A stretch of 40,580 nt of DNA from Nocardia grenadensis NBRC 108939 (GCF_001613445.1 NZ_BDCJ01000043.1:1-40580), one strand, 5' to 3'; positions 24,837 through 33,259 are shown, numbered from the stretch's first letter. Numbers and translations: made by a program. The notes: generated by a model from the sequence alone, not told the origin.

Positions 24837-27017
24837 CTAGACGGTCGCTGCTTCGGTATCGCCTACGGCGACGAGGGCGTCGGCGGCGGTGGCGCCGGAA
24901 CGGCCGACGATCAACGGGTTCACATCCACCTCGGTGAGGATGTCCGCGAGATCGCCGACCATCTCCGAGAATCTGGCGACGGCGTCGACCAGGGCCTCCA
25001 TGTCGTAGCCGGGGTCGCCCCGCACACCGGTCAGGATCTGGTACAGCCGCAGTGATTCGATCATCCGGCGGGCATCGTCCACCGATACCGGCGCCAGCCG
25101 GGTCGAGACATCACGATGCAACTCCACCAGGATGCCGCCGGAACCGACGGTGATCAGCGGACCGAACTGTCGATCGATCCGGGCGCCGAGCAGGACTTCC
25201 GCCCCGCTGTCGAGCATTGTCTGCACGCTGAGACCCTCGACCCGCGCGCCGGGCGCGAGCAGGGCGACGTTGTCGAGGATTTCCGCCGCTGCCCGCCGCA
25301 CTTCCGCTGCGGAGGTGAGGCCCAGCCGGACCGCACCGATTTCGGTTTTGTGCTGGATATCGGGCGAGGCGACCTTGAGCACCACCGGATAGCCGATCCG
25401 GTCGGCTGCCTGCGCCGCCTCGTCCGGGGTGCGAGCGGCAACGTCCTGGGGAACGGCGATCCCATAGGCGGACAGGATGGCCTTCGCGTGCTGTTCGGTC
25501 AGCGCCGTCGCGCCGATAGCACCGACGGCGAGAATCTCACGGGCGGTTACCGCGGCGGCGGGGTCCGAGACCCGCTCCGCGCGGCGGGTGCCGGCCAGGC
25601 GCCGGCGGCGCGCGTGCCAGTCCTGCCACAGCCGGATCGCGCGCATACACCGTGCCGGGGAACGGAACAGCGTGACGTTCGGATCGCCGTCGAGGACGCG
25701 GCTGCCCGGACCCTCCAGCCAATCGTTCATCCACACCGCGGCGAGGGCGGTATCAGTGCGGGCCCCGGCCGCGCTGAGCAGCGGCGCGCGCACACCGGTC
25801 GTCGACTCGTGCACGAATACCAGTGGCACCACGACCGCGCCGAGGCCCGGGTCGGCGGCGAACGCGTCCAGACAGCGGGAGAAGGTGGCCGCGTCCTTGA
25901 GCACTTCGGCGGTCAGATCGGCCGGGTTACCGATCGACCCGAATACCGGTACGACTTCGGTGAGGACATCGCGGGTGCTCTCGTGCAGATCGGGCAGCTC
26001 GAGCTCGTTGTCATCCGCTTTATCGGCGTTGATCACGCCGGCGCCCCCGGAGGTGGACATGATGCCGACCCCGGCCGTATCCGGGCCCTTCGGATTCTTG
26101 GCGAAGAACGCGGCGGTTTCGGTCAGCGCTTCGAGGTCGTCCAGCCAGATCGCACCGACTTGTTCGCAGGCCGCTCGGTACGCCGCGGTCGAACCGGTCA
26201 GGGTGCCGGTGTGCGACAGCGCGGCCTGTCCGCTCTTCTCACTGTTACCCGCCTTGTAGACGATGAGCGGTTTGCCGGCGGCCTCGGCGAGTCGGGCGGC
26301 CCGCAGGAAGCGCTCGCCGCTCCCGACCCCTTCCAGCAGGCAGATGATCACTTCGGCCGTGGGTTCTTCGGCCAGATAGGCGATGTAGTCGCAGACATCG
26401 ACATCGGCGGAATTCCCCGCGGCGAGGTAGTGGCTGATACCGACGCCGCGCGCGACAGCCTGCAGGACGGTGTAGCCGAGTGCGCCGCTCTGGGACACGA
26501 TCGCGATTCCCCCGCCCGCGCCCGCGGTGATCGCCCCCGAGTCGGTCATGAAGTTCATGGCGCCGCCGGTGGAGACATTGACCAGACCCACACAGTTGGG
26601 TCCCGCGACCCGCAGGCCGGTGCGCCGGGACAGTTCGGCGATGGCGTGCTGTGCGGCGATGTCCTCGTCGCGGCCGGTTTCACTGAAGCCCGAGGCGTAG
26701 ACGACGGCGCCGCGGGCGCCGATCCGAGCGGCTTCCTCGAGTGTCTCCAACACCAGCTGCCGTGCCACACAGACGATTACGCAGTCGGGCACTTCGGGAA
26801 GATCACCCAGTGTCGGTACGCAGACCCGGCCTTCCACACTGTCGTAGCGGGGGTTCACTCCGTAGACGCGGCCGGTGAAGCCGCGCAGGTTCTCCATCGT
26901 GCGATGACCGAAACCACCCGGGGTCGTCGAGGCCCCGACCACCGCGATCACCGCGGGATCGATGAGTTTTTCCAGGTCATCGTGGAGAAATAGACTTCTC
27001 CCGTTCGGCTGGGTCAC
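24837..27017 (-). CDS. ADP-forming acyl-CoA ligase (acetyl-CoA synthetase, NDP-forming type), fused alpha-beta
   Basis: The 726-aa enzyme starts at GTG 27017 (AAGGAGGATTTT upstream); the longer upstream frame crosses the promoter and is rejected. Residues about 15-140 are the CoA-binding Rossmann domain (DPAVIAVVGASTTPGGFGHR). Residues 165-470 are the succinyl-CoA-synthetase-like ligase domain, with the phosphate-carrying His at H269 in SGQAALSHTGTLTG. Residues about 500-726 are the ATP-grasp domain (YGIAVPQDVAARTPDEAAQA and YPVVLKVASPDIQHKTEIGA). It would activate the imported acid to its CoA ester with ATP to ADP, instead of the usual AMP-forming FadD. It is the first gene of the leftward operon. 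Confidence 0.92.
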   Translation of the reverse strand: MTQPNGRSLFLHDDLEKLIDPAVIAVVGASTTPGGFGHRTMENLRGFTGRVYGVNPRYDSVEGRVCVPTLGDLPEVPDCVIVCVARQLVLETLEEAARIGARGAVVYASGFSETGRDEDIAAQHAIAELSRRTGLRVAGPNCVGLVNVSTGGAMNFMTDSGAITAGAGGGIAIVSQSGALGYTVLQAVARGVGISHYLAAGNSADVDVCDYIAYLAEEPTAEVIICLLEGVGSGERFLRAARLAEAAGKPLIVYKAGNSEKSGQAALSHTGTLTGSTAAYRAACEQVGAIWLDDLEALTETAAFFAKNPKGPDTAGVGIMSTSGGAGVINADKADDNELELPDLHESTRDVLTEVVPVFGSIGNPADLTAEVLKDAATFSRCLDAFAADPGLGAVVVPLVFVHESTTGVRAPLLSAAGARTDTALAAVWMNDWLEGPGSRVLDGDPNVTLFRSPARCMRAIRLWQDWHARRRRLAGTRRAERVSDPAAAVTAREILAVGAIGATALTEQHAKAILSAYGIAVPQDVAARTPDEAAQAADRIGYPVVLKVASPDIQHKTEIGAVRLGLTSAAEVRRAAAEILDNVALLAPGARVEGLSVQTMLDSGAEVLLGARIDRQFGPLITVGSGGILVELHRDVSTRLAPVSVDDARRMIESLRLYQILTGVRGDPGYDMEALVDAVARFSEMVGDLADILTEVDVNPLIVGRSGATAADALVAVGDTEAATV

Positions 27018-27031
27018 AAAATCCTCCTTCT

Positions 27032-27051
27032 GACCAAGTGGCGCATTGGTC
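27032..27051. promoter_or_regulatory. Inverted repeat GACCAA-N8-TTGGTC in the divergent promoter
   Basis: GACCAA (27032-27037) and TTGGTC (27046-27051) are perfect 6-bp arms about an 8-bp spacer. They lie only 15-34 bp upstream of the ligase start codon, in its 5' leader. The adjacent TGGTCCTTCCA (27047-27057) differs in one of the eight fixed positions from the TGGT-N3-ACCA pattern of FadR-type regulators. Either could be an operator for the GntR protein encoded at 17080. Confidence 0.45.
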
Positions 27052-27074
27052 CTTCCATTGATATGTTGTGAGTC

Positions 27075-27091
27075 ACAGACCGATCTGTCAA
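27075..27091. promoter_or_regulatory. Near-palindromic ACAGACCGATCTGT overlapping a TTGACA -35 box
   Basis: ACAGACCGATCTGT (27075-27088) matches its reverse complement at 12 of 14 positions and is flanked symmetrically (TC on the left, CA on the right). On the reverse strand TTGACA (27091-27086) is a consensus -35 hexamer facing the ligase operon, with an AT-rich CAACATATC region at about -10 spacing. The palindrome therefore overlaps the -35 element, the usual position for repression. The shape suits a TetR-type dimer; no intact TetR gene is in the window. Confidence 0.5.
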
Positions 27092-27146
27092 GAGGCCGCA
27101 TCACACCGACGGTGCTTTCAGGCCGTTGAGAAGTAGGGACTCGCCC

Positions 27147-28340
27147 GTGGAAAGAACCGTGACCATCATCGGGGCCGCCGCCCTGCCCGTCGGCAAGTGG
27201 CAGAGCCCGCCCGACTCGGCTGTCCAGGTACTCGAACACGAGGTCCTGGCCCGGCTGGTACTGCAGGCCACCGCGGCAGCCGGGATCGACAAAAGCGATG
27301 TGCAGGGCATGGCTTTCGCACAGCCCCGGCCCTATACGGCACAGAAGTACTTCGCCACCTTCATGGCGCACTACCTGCAACTACCCTGCGCGGGGAACGT
27401 CTGCGAAGTACTGGGCAACGGGATGACCGGCGGCTTCGCCTTCGAGCACGCCGCCAACGACATCCTGCTCGGGCGCTCGAAAGTCTCGCTGGCACTGGGA
27501 GTGAACTTCGAAACGGCGATCCCCGCACGCGAACACATGATGAGTTCGATGCGCGCCGTGGGCGATGTCGACTTCCAGGCCCCGTTCGGGATCACGCCGA
27601 TCGCCTGGTACGCGATGGATGCCACGCGCTACATCCACGACCACGGATCGTCGCGCGCGGAGCTGGCCACCGTCGCGGTGAAGAATCGCCGCCATGCCGA
27701 ACTGAACCCGTTGGCGCAGTTCCGCACTCCGATCACCCTCGACGAGGTACTGGCCCAACCCATGATCGTCGAACCGCTCGGACTCTACGAGGTACCGCCG
27801 CGCAGTGACGGCGCCGTCTGCCTCGTCCTCGCCGAAGAGGAGGTCGCCCGATCTACGGGCCGACCTTATGTACGCGTTCGCTCCCGCGGCTTCTACCACG
27901 AGGGAGCACACCAGATCAGCGAAACACCCAACGATATGACCGCGCTCGAGGCGGCCCGGGTCGCCGGCCGGCAGGCCTACCACGACGCCGGGGTCACTGC
28001 GTCCGATATCGACCTGGCCGAAATCTACGCGCCGTGCACCATAGTCGAGGTGCTGGCGGCGGAGGCCCTCGGCCTGACACCCCGTGGGATGGGCGCGAAA
28101 TACGCGGCCGAGGGTCGCACCGGCCTCGGCGGCGATATCCCGATCTGCACCTCGGGCGGTCTCACCTCACGCGGGCACCCCGCCTACATCACCCCGCTCT
28201 ACAGCTTCGTCGAAGCGTTCGAGCAACTGTGCGGAGCGGCCGGCGCACGCCAGGTCCGCGACGCGGAACTCGCGCTCACCAGCGCCGAACTCGGCAATTA
28301 CAACGCCGCACTGGTTCACATCCTGGAAGGCGTGCACTGA
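27147..28340 (+). CDS. Thiolase-fold protein without the thiolase nucleophile (Ltp2-like retro-aldolase)
   Basis: The protein has 397 residues; GTG 27147 is preferred, with GTG 27159 as alternative. It has the thiolase fold and the lipid-transfer-type C-terminal motif GGLTSRGHPAYIT (337-349). Where thiolases have a Cys-Ser/Ala-Ser-Gly nucleophile the sequence reads CEVLGNGMTGGFAF (86-99), so the nucleophilic Cys is gone. Its gene overlaps that of a DUF35 protein by one base. This mirrors Ltp2-ChsH2(DUF35), a thiolase-superfamily aldolase that removes propionyl-CoA from a steroid side chain. Ltp2 uses two tyrosines (246 and 344 as I recall); Y250 and Y347 lie at similar positions here. Function as a retro-aldolase is inferred. 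Confidence 0.85.
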   Translation: MERTVTIIGAAALPVGKWQSPPDSAVQVLEHEVLARLVLQATAAAGIDKSDVQGMAFAQPRPYTAQKYFATFMAHYLQLPCAGNVCEVLGNGMTGGFAFEHAANDILLGRSKVSLALGVNFETAIPAREHMMSSMRAVGDVDFQAPFGITPIAWYAMDATRYIHDHGSSRAELATVAVKNRRHAELNPLAQFRTPITLDEVLAQPMIVEPLGLYEVPPRSDGAVCLVLAEEEVARSTGRPYVRVRSRGFYHEGAHQISETPNDMTALEAARVAGRQAYHDAGVTASDIDLAEIYAPCTIVEVLAAEALGLTPRGMGAKYAAEGRTGLGGDIPICTSGGLTSRGHPAYITPLYSFVEAFEQLCGAAGARQVRDAELALTSAELGNYNAALVHILEGVH

Positions 28341-28783
28341 TGATCCCGATCGTCGATATCCCCGCTCGGCATCCCTATCCCCCGCGCATCACCGAGGCCA
28401 CCGAGCCGTTCTGGACCGCGCTCGGCGAAGGACGGTTGATCACGACCGCGAGTACGGCCACCGGCCGGCTCACCTTTCCGCCGAAACCGATCGACCCATA
28501 CACCTGGGATCCACAGGTCAGCTGGATCGAACTGTCCGGCCTGGGCATCCTCTACTCGTTCACCACGATCCACGCCGCGCCCACCGCGTTCGTCGACGAG
28601 GTGCCCTACCGCGTATGCGTCGTCGACCTCGACGAAAAGCTGCGGCTGGCGACTCGCCTGTGGGGTGACACCGAGGTCCGGCCCGACGATCGAGTCGAGA
28701 TCGTCGCCCTCCGCTACACCGACCGGATGTCCTTCGCCGCACGTCCCGTCGGCACCGGCGACCGGCCCGAACCAGCCCGGTGA
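28340..28783 (+). CDS. DUF35 OB-fold protein, partner of the thiolase-like aldolase
   Basis: The 147-aa protein overlaps the thiolase-like stop codon (TGATG at 28338-28342), indicating coupled synthesis of a complex. It has the DUF35 arrangement: an N-terminal helix (TEATEPFWTALGEGRL), then a strand pair with FPPKP, then the OB-fold (SGLGILYSFTTIHAAPTAFV and PYRVCVVDLDEKLRL). The zinc-ribbon cysteines normally found around 'CxxC....FPP..xC' are absent; the segment reads TASTATGRLTFPPKPID. The only Cys is in the OB-fold, so it cannot bind zinc in the usual way. Related proteins bind acyl-CoA or seal the aldolase active site. Confidence 0.85.
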   Translation: MIPIVDIPARHPYPPRITEATEPFWTALGEGRLITTASTATGRLTFPPKPIDPYTWDPQVSWIELSGLGILYSFTTIHAAPTAFVDEVPYRVCVVDLDEKLRLATRLWGDTEVRPDDRVEIVALRYTDRMSFAARPVGTGDRPEPAR

Positions 28784-28897
28784 CCCCAGGCCCGCACGGG
28801 CCCGGTAACCCCATCCACTCCGAGTACTCCCTCATCCGGCAACGCCGCGCGAACCACGGCCGCGCCCGGACAACGCTCAGCGGAAAGGAAACGAAGT

Positions 28898-30631
28898 ATG
28901 AGCCCGAAAACCGTCAAATGCGATCTGTTGATCGCCGGGTCCGGCGCGGCCGGGATGGCCGCGGCGCTCAAGGCGGCGAGCGAAGGTCACAGCGTGATCG
29001 TCGCCGAGAAATCGCAGTGGCTCGGCGGCACCACCGCGATCTCCGGTGGCTGGGCTTGGGTTCCCGGCAACAAACAGGGTGTTGCCGAAGGAGACACCCG
29101 AGAAGAGATCGAGACCTACATCAGGGCGCTTGCCCAGGACTGCTTCAAGGCCGAAATGGTGGGGACCTTCCTCGACGAAGTACCGGAGGCCATCGACTGG
29201 CTGGAGCGGGAAACCGATGTCGAATTCGTCTACCCCGAAATGGCACCCGACTATCAGATGGATATCCCCGGCGCCAAAGCCTCCGGCCGGGCGATCTCCG
29301 GCAAGATGGCGGACGCGCGCATGCTCGGCGCGAACCGGCTGCGCCTGCGCCCCTACCTCGACACCTACACGGTGTTCGGCTACATGCCCGAGGTCGGGCC
29401 CGATATCGCGGAATTCCTGCACGCGAACCAATCATGGAAGTCGTTCGTCTATGTCACGAAGAAACTGCTGAAGACCTGGGCCGAGACCGCGGTATTCCGC
29501 CGCTCCTTCGATCGCACCAACGGCAACTCGCTCATGGTGCGGATGGTCTCGTCGGCCGCGAAGCTCGGCATTCGGATGTGGACCGGGACCCCCGTGACGA
29601 AGATCGTCCGCAACGAGCACGGCATCGTCACCGGCGCCGTACTCGGCGGCGCGCAGGCATGCACCGTGGAGGCGCGGCTCGGCGTGGTGATCGCTGCGGG
29701 CGGATACTCGGCGGACGCCGCACTGCGCGGCGAGTACTGGCAGCACGACCCGCACAGCCACAACCACTTCACGCCGACGGTGGGTCACGACGGCGACAAT
29801 GTCCGGCTCACCGCGCCGCTCGGTGGACACGTCGATACCGCAGTGCACGAACCCGCCGCCTGGGCACCGGTCACCGTGTTCACGGGGCTGCGCGGGCAGC
29901 AGCGTATCTTCCCGCACCTGCGCGCTTTCGGGCTGCCGGGTCTGATAGCGGTGAACCGCCGCGGCGAGCGTTTCGCCAACGAATCGAGCTCGTACCACGA
30001 TTTCGGGGTGGCGATGATCCGGGACAATGTCGGCGCCGACGATACGGTCGGCTACATCATCGCCGACTCGAAAGCGATGCGGAAGTACGGCATCGGCTAT
30101 GCCAAGCCGTGGCCGATCCCGCAGGGCTATTTCAAGAAGACCGGGTTCCTCCATCGCGCGAACACGGTCGAGGAACTCGCGAACAAGATCGGCGTCGATG
30201 CCCGGGGCCTGCAGCAGACGCTCGCGGAGTTCAACAGCGGTGCCGCGCGGGGCGAGGACCCGAAATTCAACCGGGGATCCAACTGGTTCCATCACTTCAA
30301 GGGCGATATGGCCCATACCCCGAACCCCAACCTCGAACCGATCGACAAGGGCCCCTATTACGCGGCGCGGATCCAGATGGGCGACCTCGGCGCCTACTCG
30401 GGTCTCGCCGTCGACAAACACAGCCGCGTACTCGATCAGAACGACCGGCCCATCCCCGGACTGTTCGCGGCCGGTTCGGCGGCGGTGAGCATATTCGGTG
30501 GCGGCTACCCGGGATACGGCGCGAACATCGGCCCCGCCCTCGTCTTCGGCTACACCATCGGCCGCGACGCCGCCGGCCTCGCCCGGCAGTCCCACGGTGC
30601 CGCGACCACCGAGACGTCGAGGGGTGCGTGA
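28898..30631 (+). CDS. KstD-like FAD-dependent dehydrogenase
   Basis: The 577-aa flavoprotein starts at ATG 28898 with GGAAAGGAAACGAAGT upstream. The FAD dinucleotide motif is GSGAAG (14-19), followed by EKSQWLGGTTAISGGWAWVP. The C-terminus is the second half of the FAD site, from GPYYAARIQMGDLGAYSGLA through DRPIPGLFAAGSAAVSIFGG to NIGPALVFGYTIGRDAA. This is the layout of 3-ketosteroid delta1-dehydrogenases and related fumarate-reductase-type enzymes. The substrate could be a 3-ketosteroid, but the family also includes other alpha,beta-desaturases, so I do not assign kstD. It follows the DUF35 gene after 114 bp. Confidence 0.85.
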   Translation: MSPKTVKCDLLIAGSGAAGMAAALKAASEGHSVIVAEKSQWLGGTTAISGGWAWVPGNKQGVAEGDTREEIETYIRALAQDCFKAEMVGTFLDEVPEAIDWLERETDVEFVYPEMAPDYQMDIPGAKASGRAISGKMADARMLGANRLRLRPYLDTYTVFGYMPEVGPDIAEFLHANQSWKSFVYVTKKLLKTWAETAVFRRSFDRTNGNSLMVRMVSSAAKLGIRMWTGTPVTKIVRNEHGIVTGAVLGGAQACTVEARLGVVIAAGGYSADAALRGEYWQHDPHSHNHFTPTVGHDGDNVRLTAPLGGHVDTAVHEPAAWAPVTVFTGLRGQQRIFPHLRAFGLPGLIAVNRRGERFANESSSYHDFGVAMIRDNVGADDTVGYIIADSKAMRKYGIGYAKPWPIPQGYFKKTGFLHRANTVEELANKIGVDARGLQQTLAEFNSGAARGEDPKFNRGSNWFHHFKGDMAHTPNPNLEPIDKGPYYAARIQMGDLGAYSGLAVDKHSRVLDQNDRPIPGLFAAGSAAVSIFGGGYPGYGANIGPALVFGYTIGRDAAGLARQSHGAATTETSRGA

Positions 30632-30632
30632 C

Positions 30633-30941
30633 GTGCCGTTCTTCCTGGTCCGGTATCGCTATACCGACGACCACGCAGGCCGCGACGCGCGGCGTCCCGA
30701 GCACAAGGATCACCTCGCCGCGGCGGCGGACCGGGGGCTGATCCTCGGATCCGGGCCCTTCGCCGCCGGTGAGAAGGCCGGCGCGGCGATGATCTATTCG
30801 GCCCGCCGGAAGGACGACATCGTCACGGTCGTCGAGGACGATCCGTTCTACCGGCACGGGCATATCGCCTCGTACGAGATCACGGAGTGGATCCCGATGA
30901 TCGGTCCGTGGGCGGCCGACGCCCGGACACGCCACCCGTAA
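30633..30941 (+). CDS. YCII-like small protein
   Basis: The protein has 102 residues from GTG 30633, one base after the flavoprotein stop. It begins MPFFLVRYRYTDDHAGRDAR and contains PEHKDHLAAAADRGLILGSG and VVEDDPFYRHGHIASYEITE, matching the YCII (YciI-like) ferredoxin-fold family with its conserved His/Asp pair. Members act in aromatic or halogenated compound breakdown as muconolactone-isomerase-like enzymes or accessory proteins. The exact reaction here is unknown; co-transcription with the KstD-like gene suggests it handles a pathway intermediate. Confidence 0.75.
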   Translation: MPFFLVRYRYTDDHAGRDARRPEHKDHLAAAADRGLILGSGPFAAGEKAGAAMIYSARRKDDIVTVVEDDPFYRHGHIASYEITEWIPMIGPWAADARTRHP

Positions 30942-31076
30942 CGGAATCGGGCGAATTCCACCTCGTCCGGGTCCGGGCGGCATCGTCCACGTGCTCGGGC
31001 ACATCGCTGCGGTGTATCCGACGGTTTGCCGACAGACGCCTTCCACCGGGCGGTGCCGATCGATGGAAGGAAAGGT

Positions 31077-32378
31077 ATGGCTACCGAATCGGTTTCCGGC
31101 GAAGTGGAAGTCGCGGATGTACAGGCCGGTGCCGTCCGGACTCCGTGGGGCAGACACGCGCTGGCGAGTGTGCTGTTCTTCCTGCTGGGTTCGGAAATGT
31201 TCGTTCTGTCCCCGCTGATCCCCGTGCTGGCGAATGAGTTCGGCATTTCCACTGCCCGCGCGGCCATGTCGGTCTCCGCCTTCGCGCTGACCTACGCCAC
31301 CGTCAGTCCGCTGGTAGCGGCCCTGGCCGACAGGTGGACCCGCAGGACGACGATCGTGGCCGGAGCCTGCGTATTTGTCGCCGGCGAAATATTCAGCGCG
31401 CTGGCACCGTCGTACGAGTTCCTCATCGCGGGACGAGTACTCGCCGGTGCCGGCGCCGCGCTGATGGGTCCCGCGGTGTGGTCCTATGTCACGGAGACCG
31501 CCGCCGCGGCAGAACGCGGTCGTGCGGTATCACGCGTCTCCGCGTTCTTCGCGGCGGGCCAGATCCTCGGTGTCCCCGCCGGTGCGGTCGTCGCCGATAC
31601 GGTGAGCTGGCGGTGGGTATTCGCGGCCATCGCGATCGCCGCGGCCCTCGCCACTGTACTGGTGGGCCTCAACCTCACCGGCGAGACCCGCGTTCCGCCA
31701 CGAAACCGCAGTCCACGGCGGATGCTGGCGGCATCGGTCGGGCTGTGGCGCAACCACGACTTCACCCTGGTGGTGTCCGCGAACTTCTTCGCCCAGGCCG
31801 CCCGGTACGCGACCTACACCTTTGCCGGTGCCCTGCTCCTGCACCGGTTCGGTTTCGACACCCCCCGGCTCGGCCTCGTCGGCGCGGCGGTCGGATTCGG
31901 ATCGATGGTCGGCGCGCTGGTCGCCGGGTACCTCGTCGATCTCTTCCACCGACGCGGTCGCGATCAGTTCATCCTGAACATCGGCTACGGGTCGCTGATG
32001 ATCGTGGGGCTGTACGCCGCGACGAGCTCGGATATCGCCTGGGTCTGCGTCGCGGGGTGGGTCGTCACCTTCGCGGCCGGCGCGGCGTATGTCGGTACCG
32101 GCCAGGAATACCTCACGGCGACAATGGGCGATCTCCGCGCCCCCGCGGTCTCCTGGAACAACTCCGCGCTCTACGCCGGTACTGCGGCCGGCACCGCGGT
32201 ACTCGGAACCACGGCGCTGGGCTCCACCCCGTTCACCGTCCTCGCCGTCTCGTTCGCCGCCGCCGCTGTGCTCCTGAGCGGATCGGTCGCGCTCCACCAC
32301 CGAGCCGGACGCCGTTCGGATGCACCTCGCCGACGAACTGTGGCAGTGGTGCGGCGGAAGGGAACCCAGCGCCGATAG
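31077..32378 (+). CDS. MFS transporter
   Basis: The 433-aa protein starts at ATG 31077 (GGAAGGAAAGGT upstream). It has 12 predicted TM helices, from ALASVLFFLLGSEMFVLSPL at residue 30 to the C-terminus. The MFS loop motif is seen as ALADRWTRRTTIV between helices 2 and 3. An uncharged GMV-like segment and PRNRSPRRML form the central loop. It resembles the drug/sugar exporter branch (DHA1-like). It could export a product or toxic intermediate of the preceding pathway, or provide a second uptake route. It lies 135 bp after the YCII gene. Confidence 0.87.
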   Translation: MATESVSGEVEVADVQAGAVRTPWGRHALASVLFFLLGSEMFVLSPLIPVLANEFGISTARAAMSVSAFALTYATVSPLVAALADRWTRRTTIVAGACVFVAGEIFSALAPSYEFLIAGRVLAGAGAALMGPAVWSYVTETAAAAERGRAVSRVSAFFAAGQILGVPAGAVVADTVSWRWVFAAIAIAAALATVLVGLNLTGETRVPPRNRSPRRMLAASVGLWRNHDFTLVVSANFFAQAARYATYTFAGALLLHRFGFDTPRLGLVGAAVGFGSMVGALVAGYLVDLFHRRGRDQFILNIGYGSLMIVGLYAATSSDIAWVCVAGWVVTFAAGAAYVGTGQEYLTATMGDLRAPAVSWNNSALYAGTAAGTAVLGTTALGSTPFTVLAVSFAAAAVLLSGSVALHHRAGRRSDAPRRRTVAVVRRKGTQRR

Positions 32379-32929
32379 GGCCTGCGGATACTCGCAAGCC
32401 GGGACATGGCATTCTCCGCTGCCCGCGATATTCGTACGGCCGGCGAGACCGGGTACCACCGGCCCGGCCGGGCGCCCGGATCACGTCGAGCACAGTCGTG
32501 AACTGCGGGCAGTCCGCCTACCGGCCGGGCCTGCGGACCGGCACTGGCGGCGGTCGAGGCCGGCCGCCGACAGCCGGCTTGCCGAGGCCTTCGAGACCGC
32601 ACTCGACGGCACCTCGGGCCGGGTCACCACCGCGCCCCGGCGAGCCACCACGACCTGCGAGGCCCCCAGGCCTGCTGGTGCACACGCTCGATCGAGGCCA
32701 ACCCCGGACGATCATCCCTGCTGACCGGCATCCCGGTTGGCCGATGTGCCGTTTCTACCAATTCGACGATCATCGGTTCGTCGGCGGTCAGCGACGACGA
32801 CCCCGGCGGGATCGAGGGGTTCTCACCGAGAGTGGTCGCGCAACGGAGAACGTGCTGGCACCGACGAAGCCCCCGGTCGGCCGACGCGCCGGCCGGGGCT
32901 CGGGAAATCGAGGGCCGGCCTCCGCGCTG
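32379..32929. other. Gap of ~550 bp, no recognisable gene
   Basis: Open frames exist on both strands but have low-complexity Arg/Pro/Ser composition and no motif. The stretch lies between the end of the catabolic cluster and a set of decayed genes; it may hold unrecognisable downstream parts of the P450 remnant, since that gene would read leftwards into it. No heme-binding or ExxR motif was seen. Confidence 0.4.
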
Positions 32930-33190
32930 TCGGTAGATCGGTAGACGGGTTGCCGTCGGTGGAAGCGACTGTCACGCAGCACTCGATCGGCGAGGTCCGG
33001 TCGCAGACGACGACCGCGTCCCCGGGACCGATCCGTATTCGTACGAGCGCACTGCCGGCACTCGCCAGGGACGACAGGAATGTCAGCGGGTCGCGCAGCA
33101 GCGGCACGATATGACCGGACAGCCGGGCCGCGCCGGGTCCGATCGATGGGACCCCGAGAAACCGCCGATCCCCCGGAAGGCGTTCGTGGC
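32930..33190 (-). pseudogene. Cytochrome P450 remnant (N-terminal region)
   Basis: The reverse strand reads GPGAARLSGHIVPLLRDPLT, then FLSSLASAGSALVRIRIGPG and DAVVVCD, the typical beta-1 region of actinobacterial P450s ('PLLRDPLxFL...DLVRIRLGPxPAVVVCDP'). At about 33000 the sense jumps one frame: with one more C the text would read CDPDLADRVLRDSR, the expected continuation. It then runs on to about 32930 (QPVYRS). Start codon, ExxR and heme-Cys regions are missing. A single lost base in a C run at 32999-33001 explains the first break. Confidence 0.6.
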
Positions 33191-33259
33191 ATTCGGTGCC
33201 GGTCCCGGCGCTGCGCCGGCGACGCCTTCGCCGTCACAGAACTCGCACTGGCACTGGCT

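Noticed and set aside
25116..26993. Rightward open frame of about 625 codons
   Set aside because: It is antisense to the ADP-forming ligase, is rich in Arg/Gly/Asp, and arises from high-GC third positions of the real gene.
28789..28802. GGCCCGCACGGGCC hairpin between DUF35 and the KstD-like gene as a terminator
   Set aside because: The stem is 5-6 bp with a tiny loop; too weak to claim as a terminator within a probable operon.
29432..30595. Leftward open frame of about 387 codons
   Set aside because: It is antisense to the KstD-like flavoprotein, with no motif or ribosome site.
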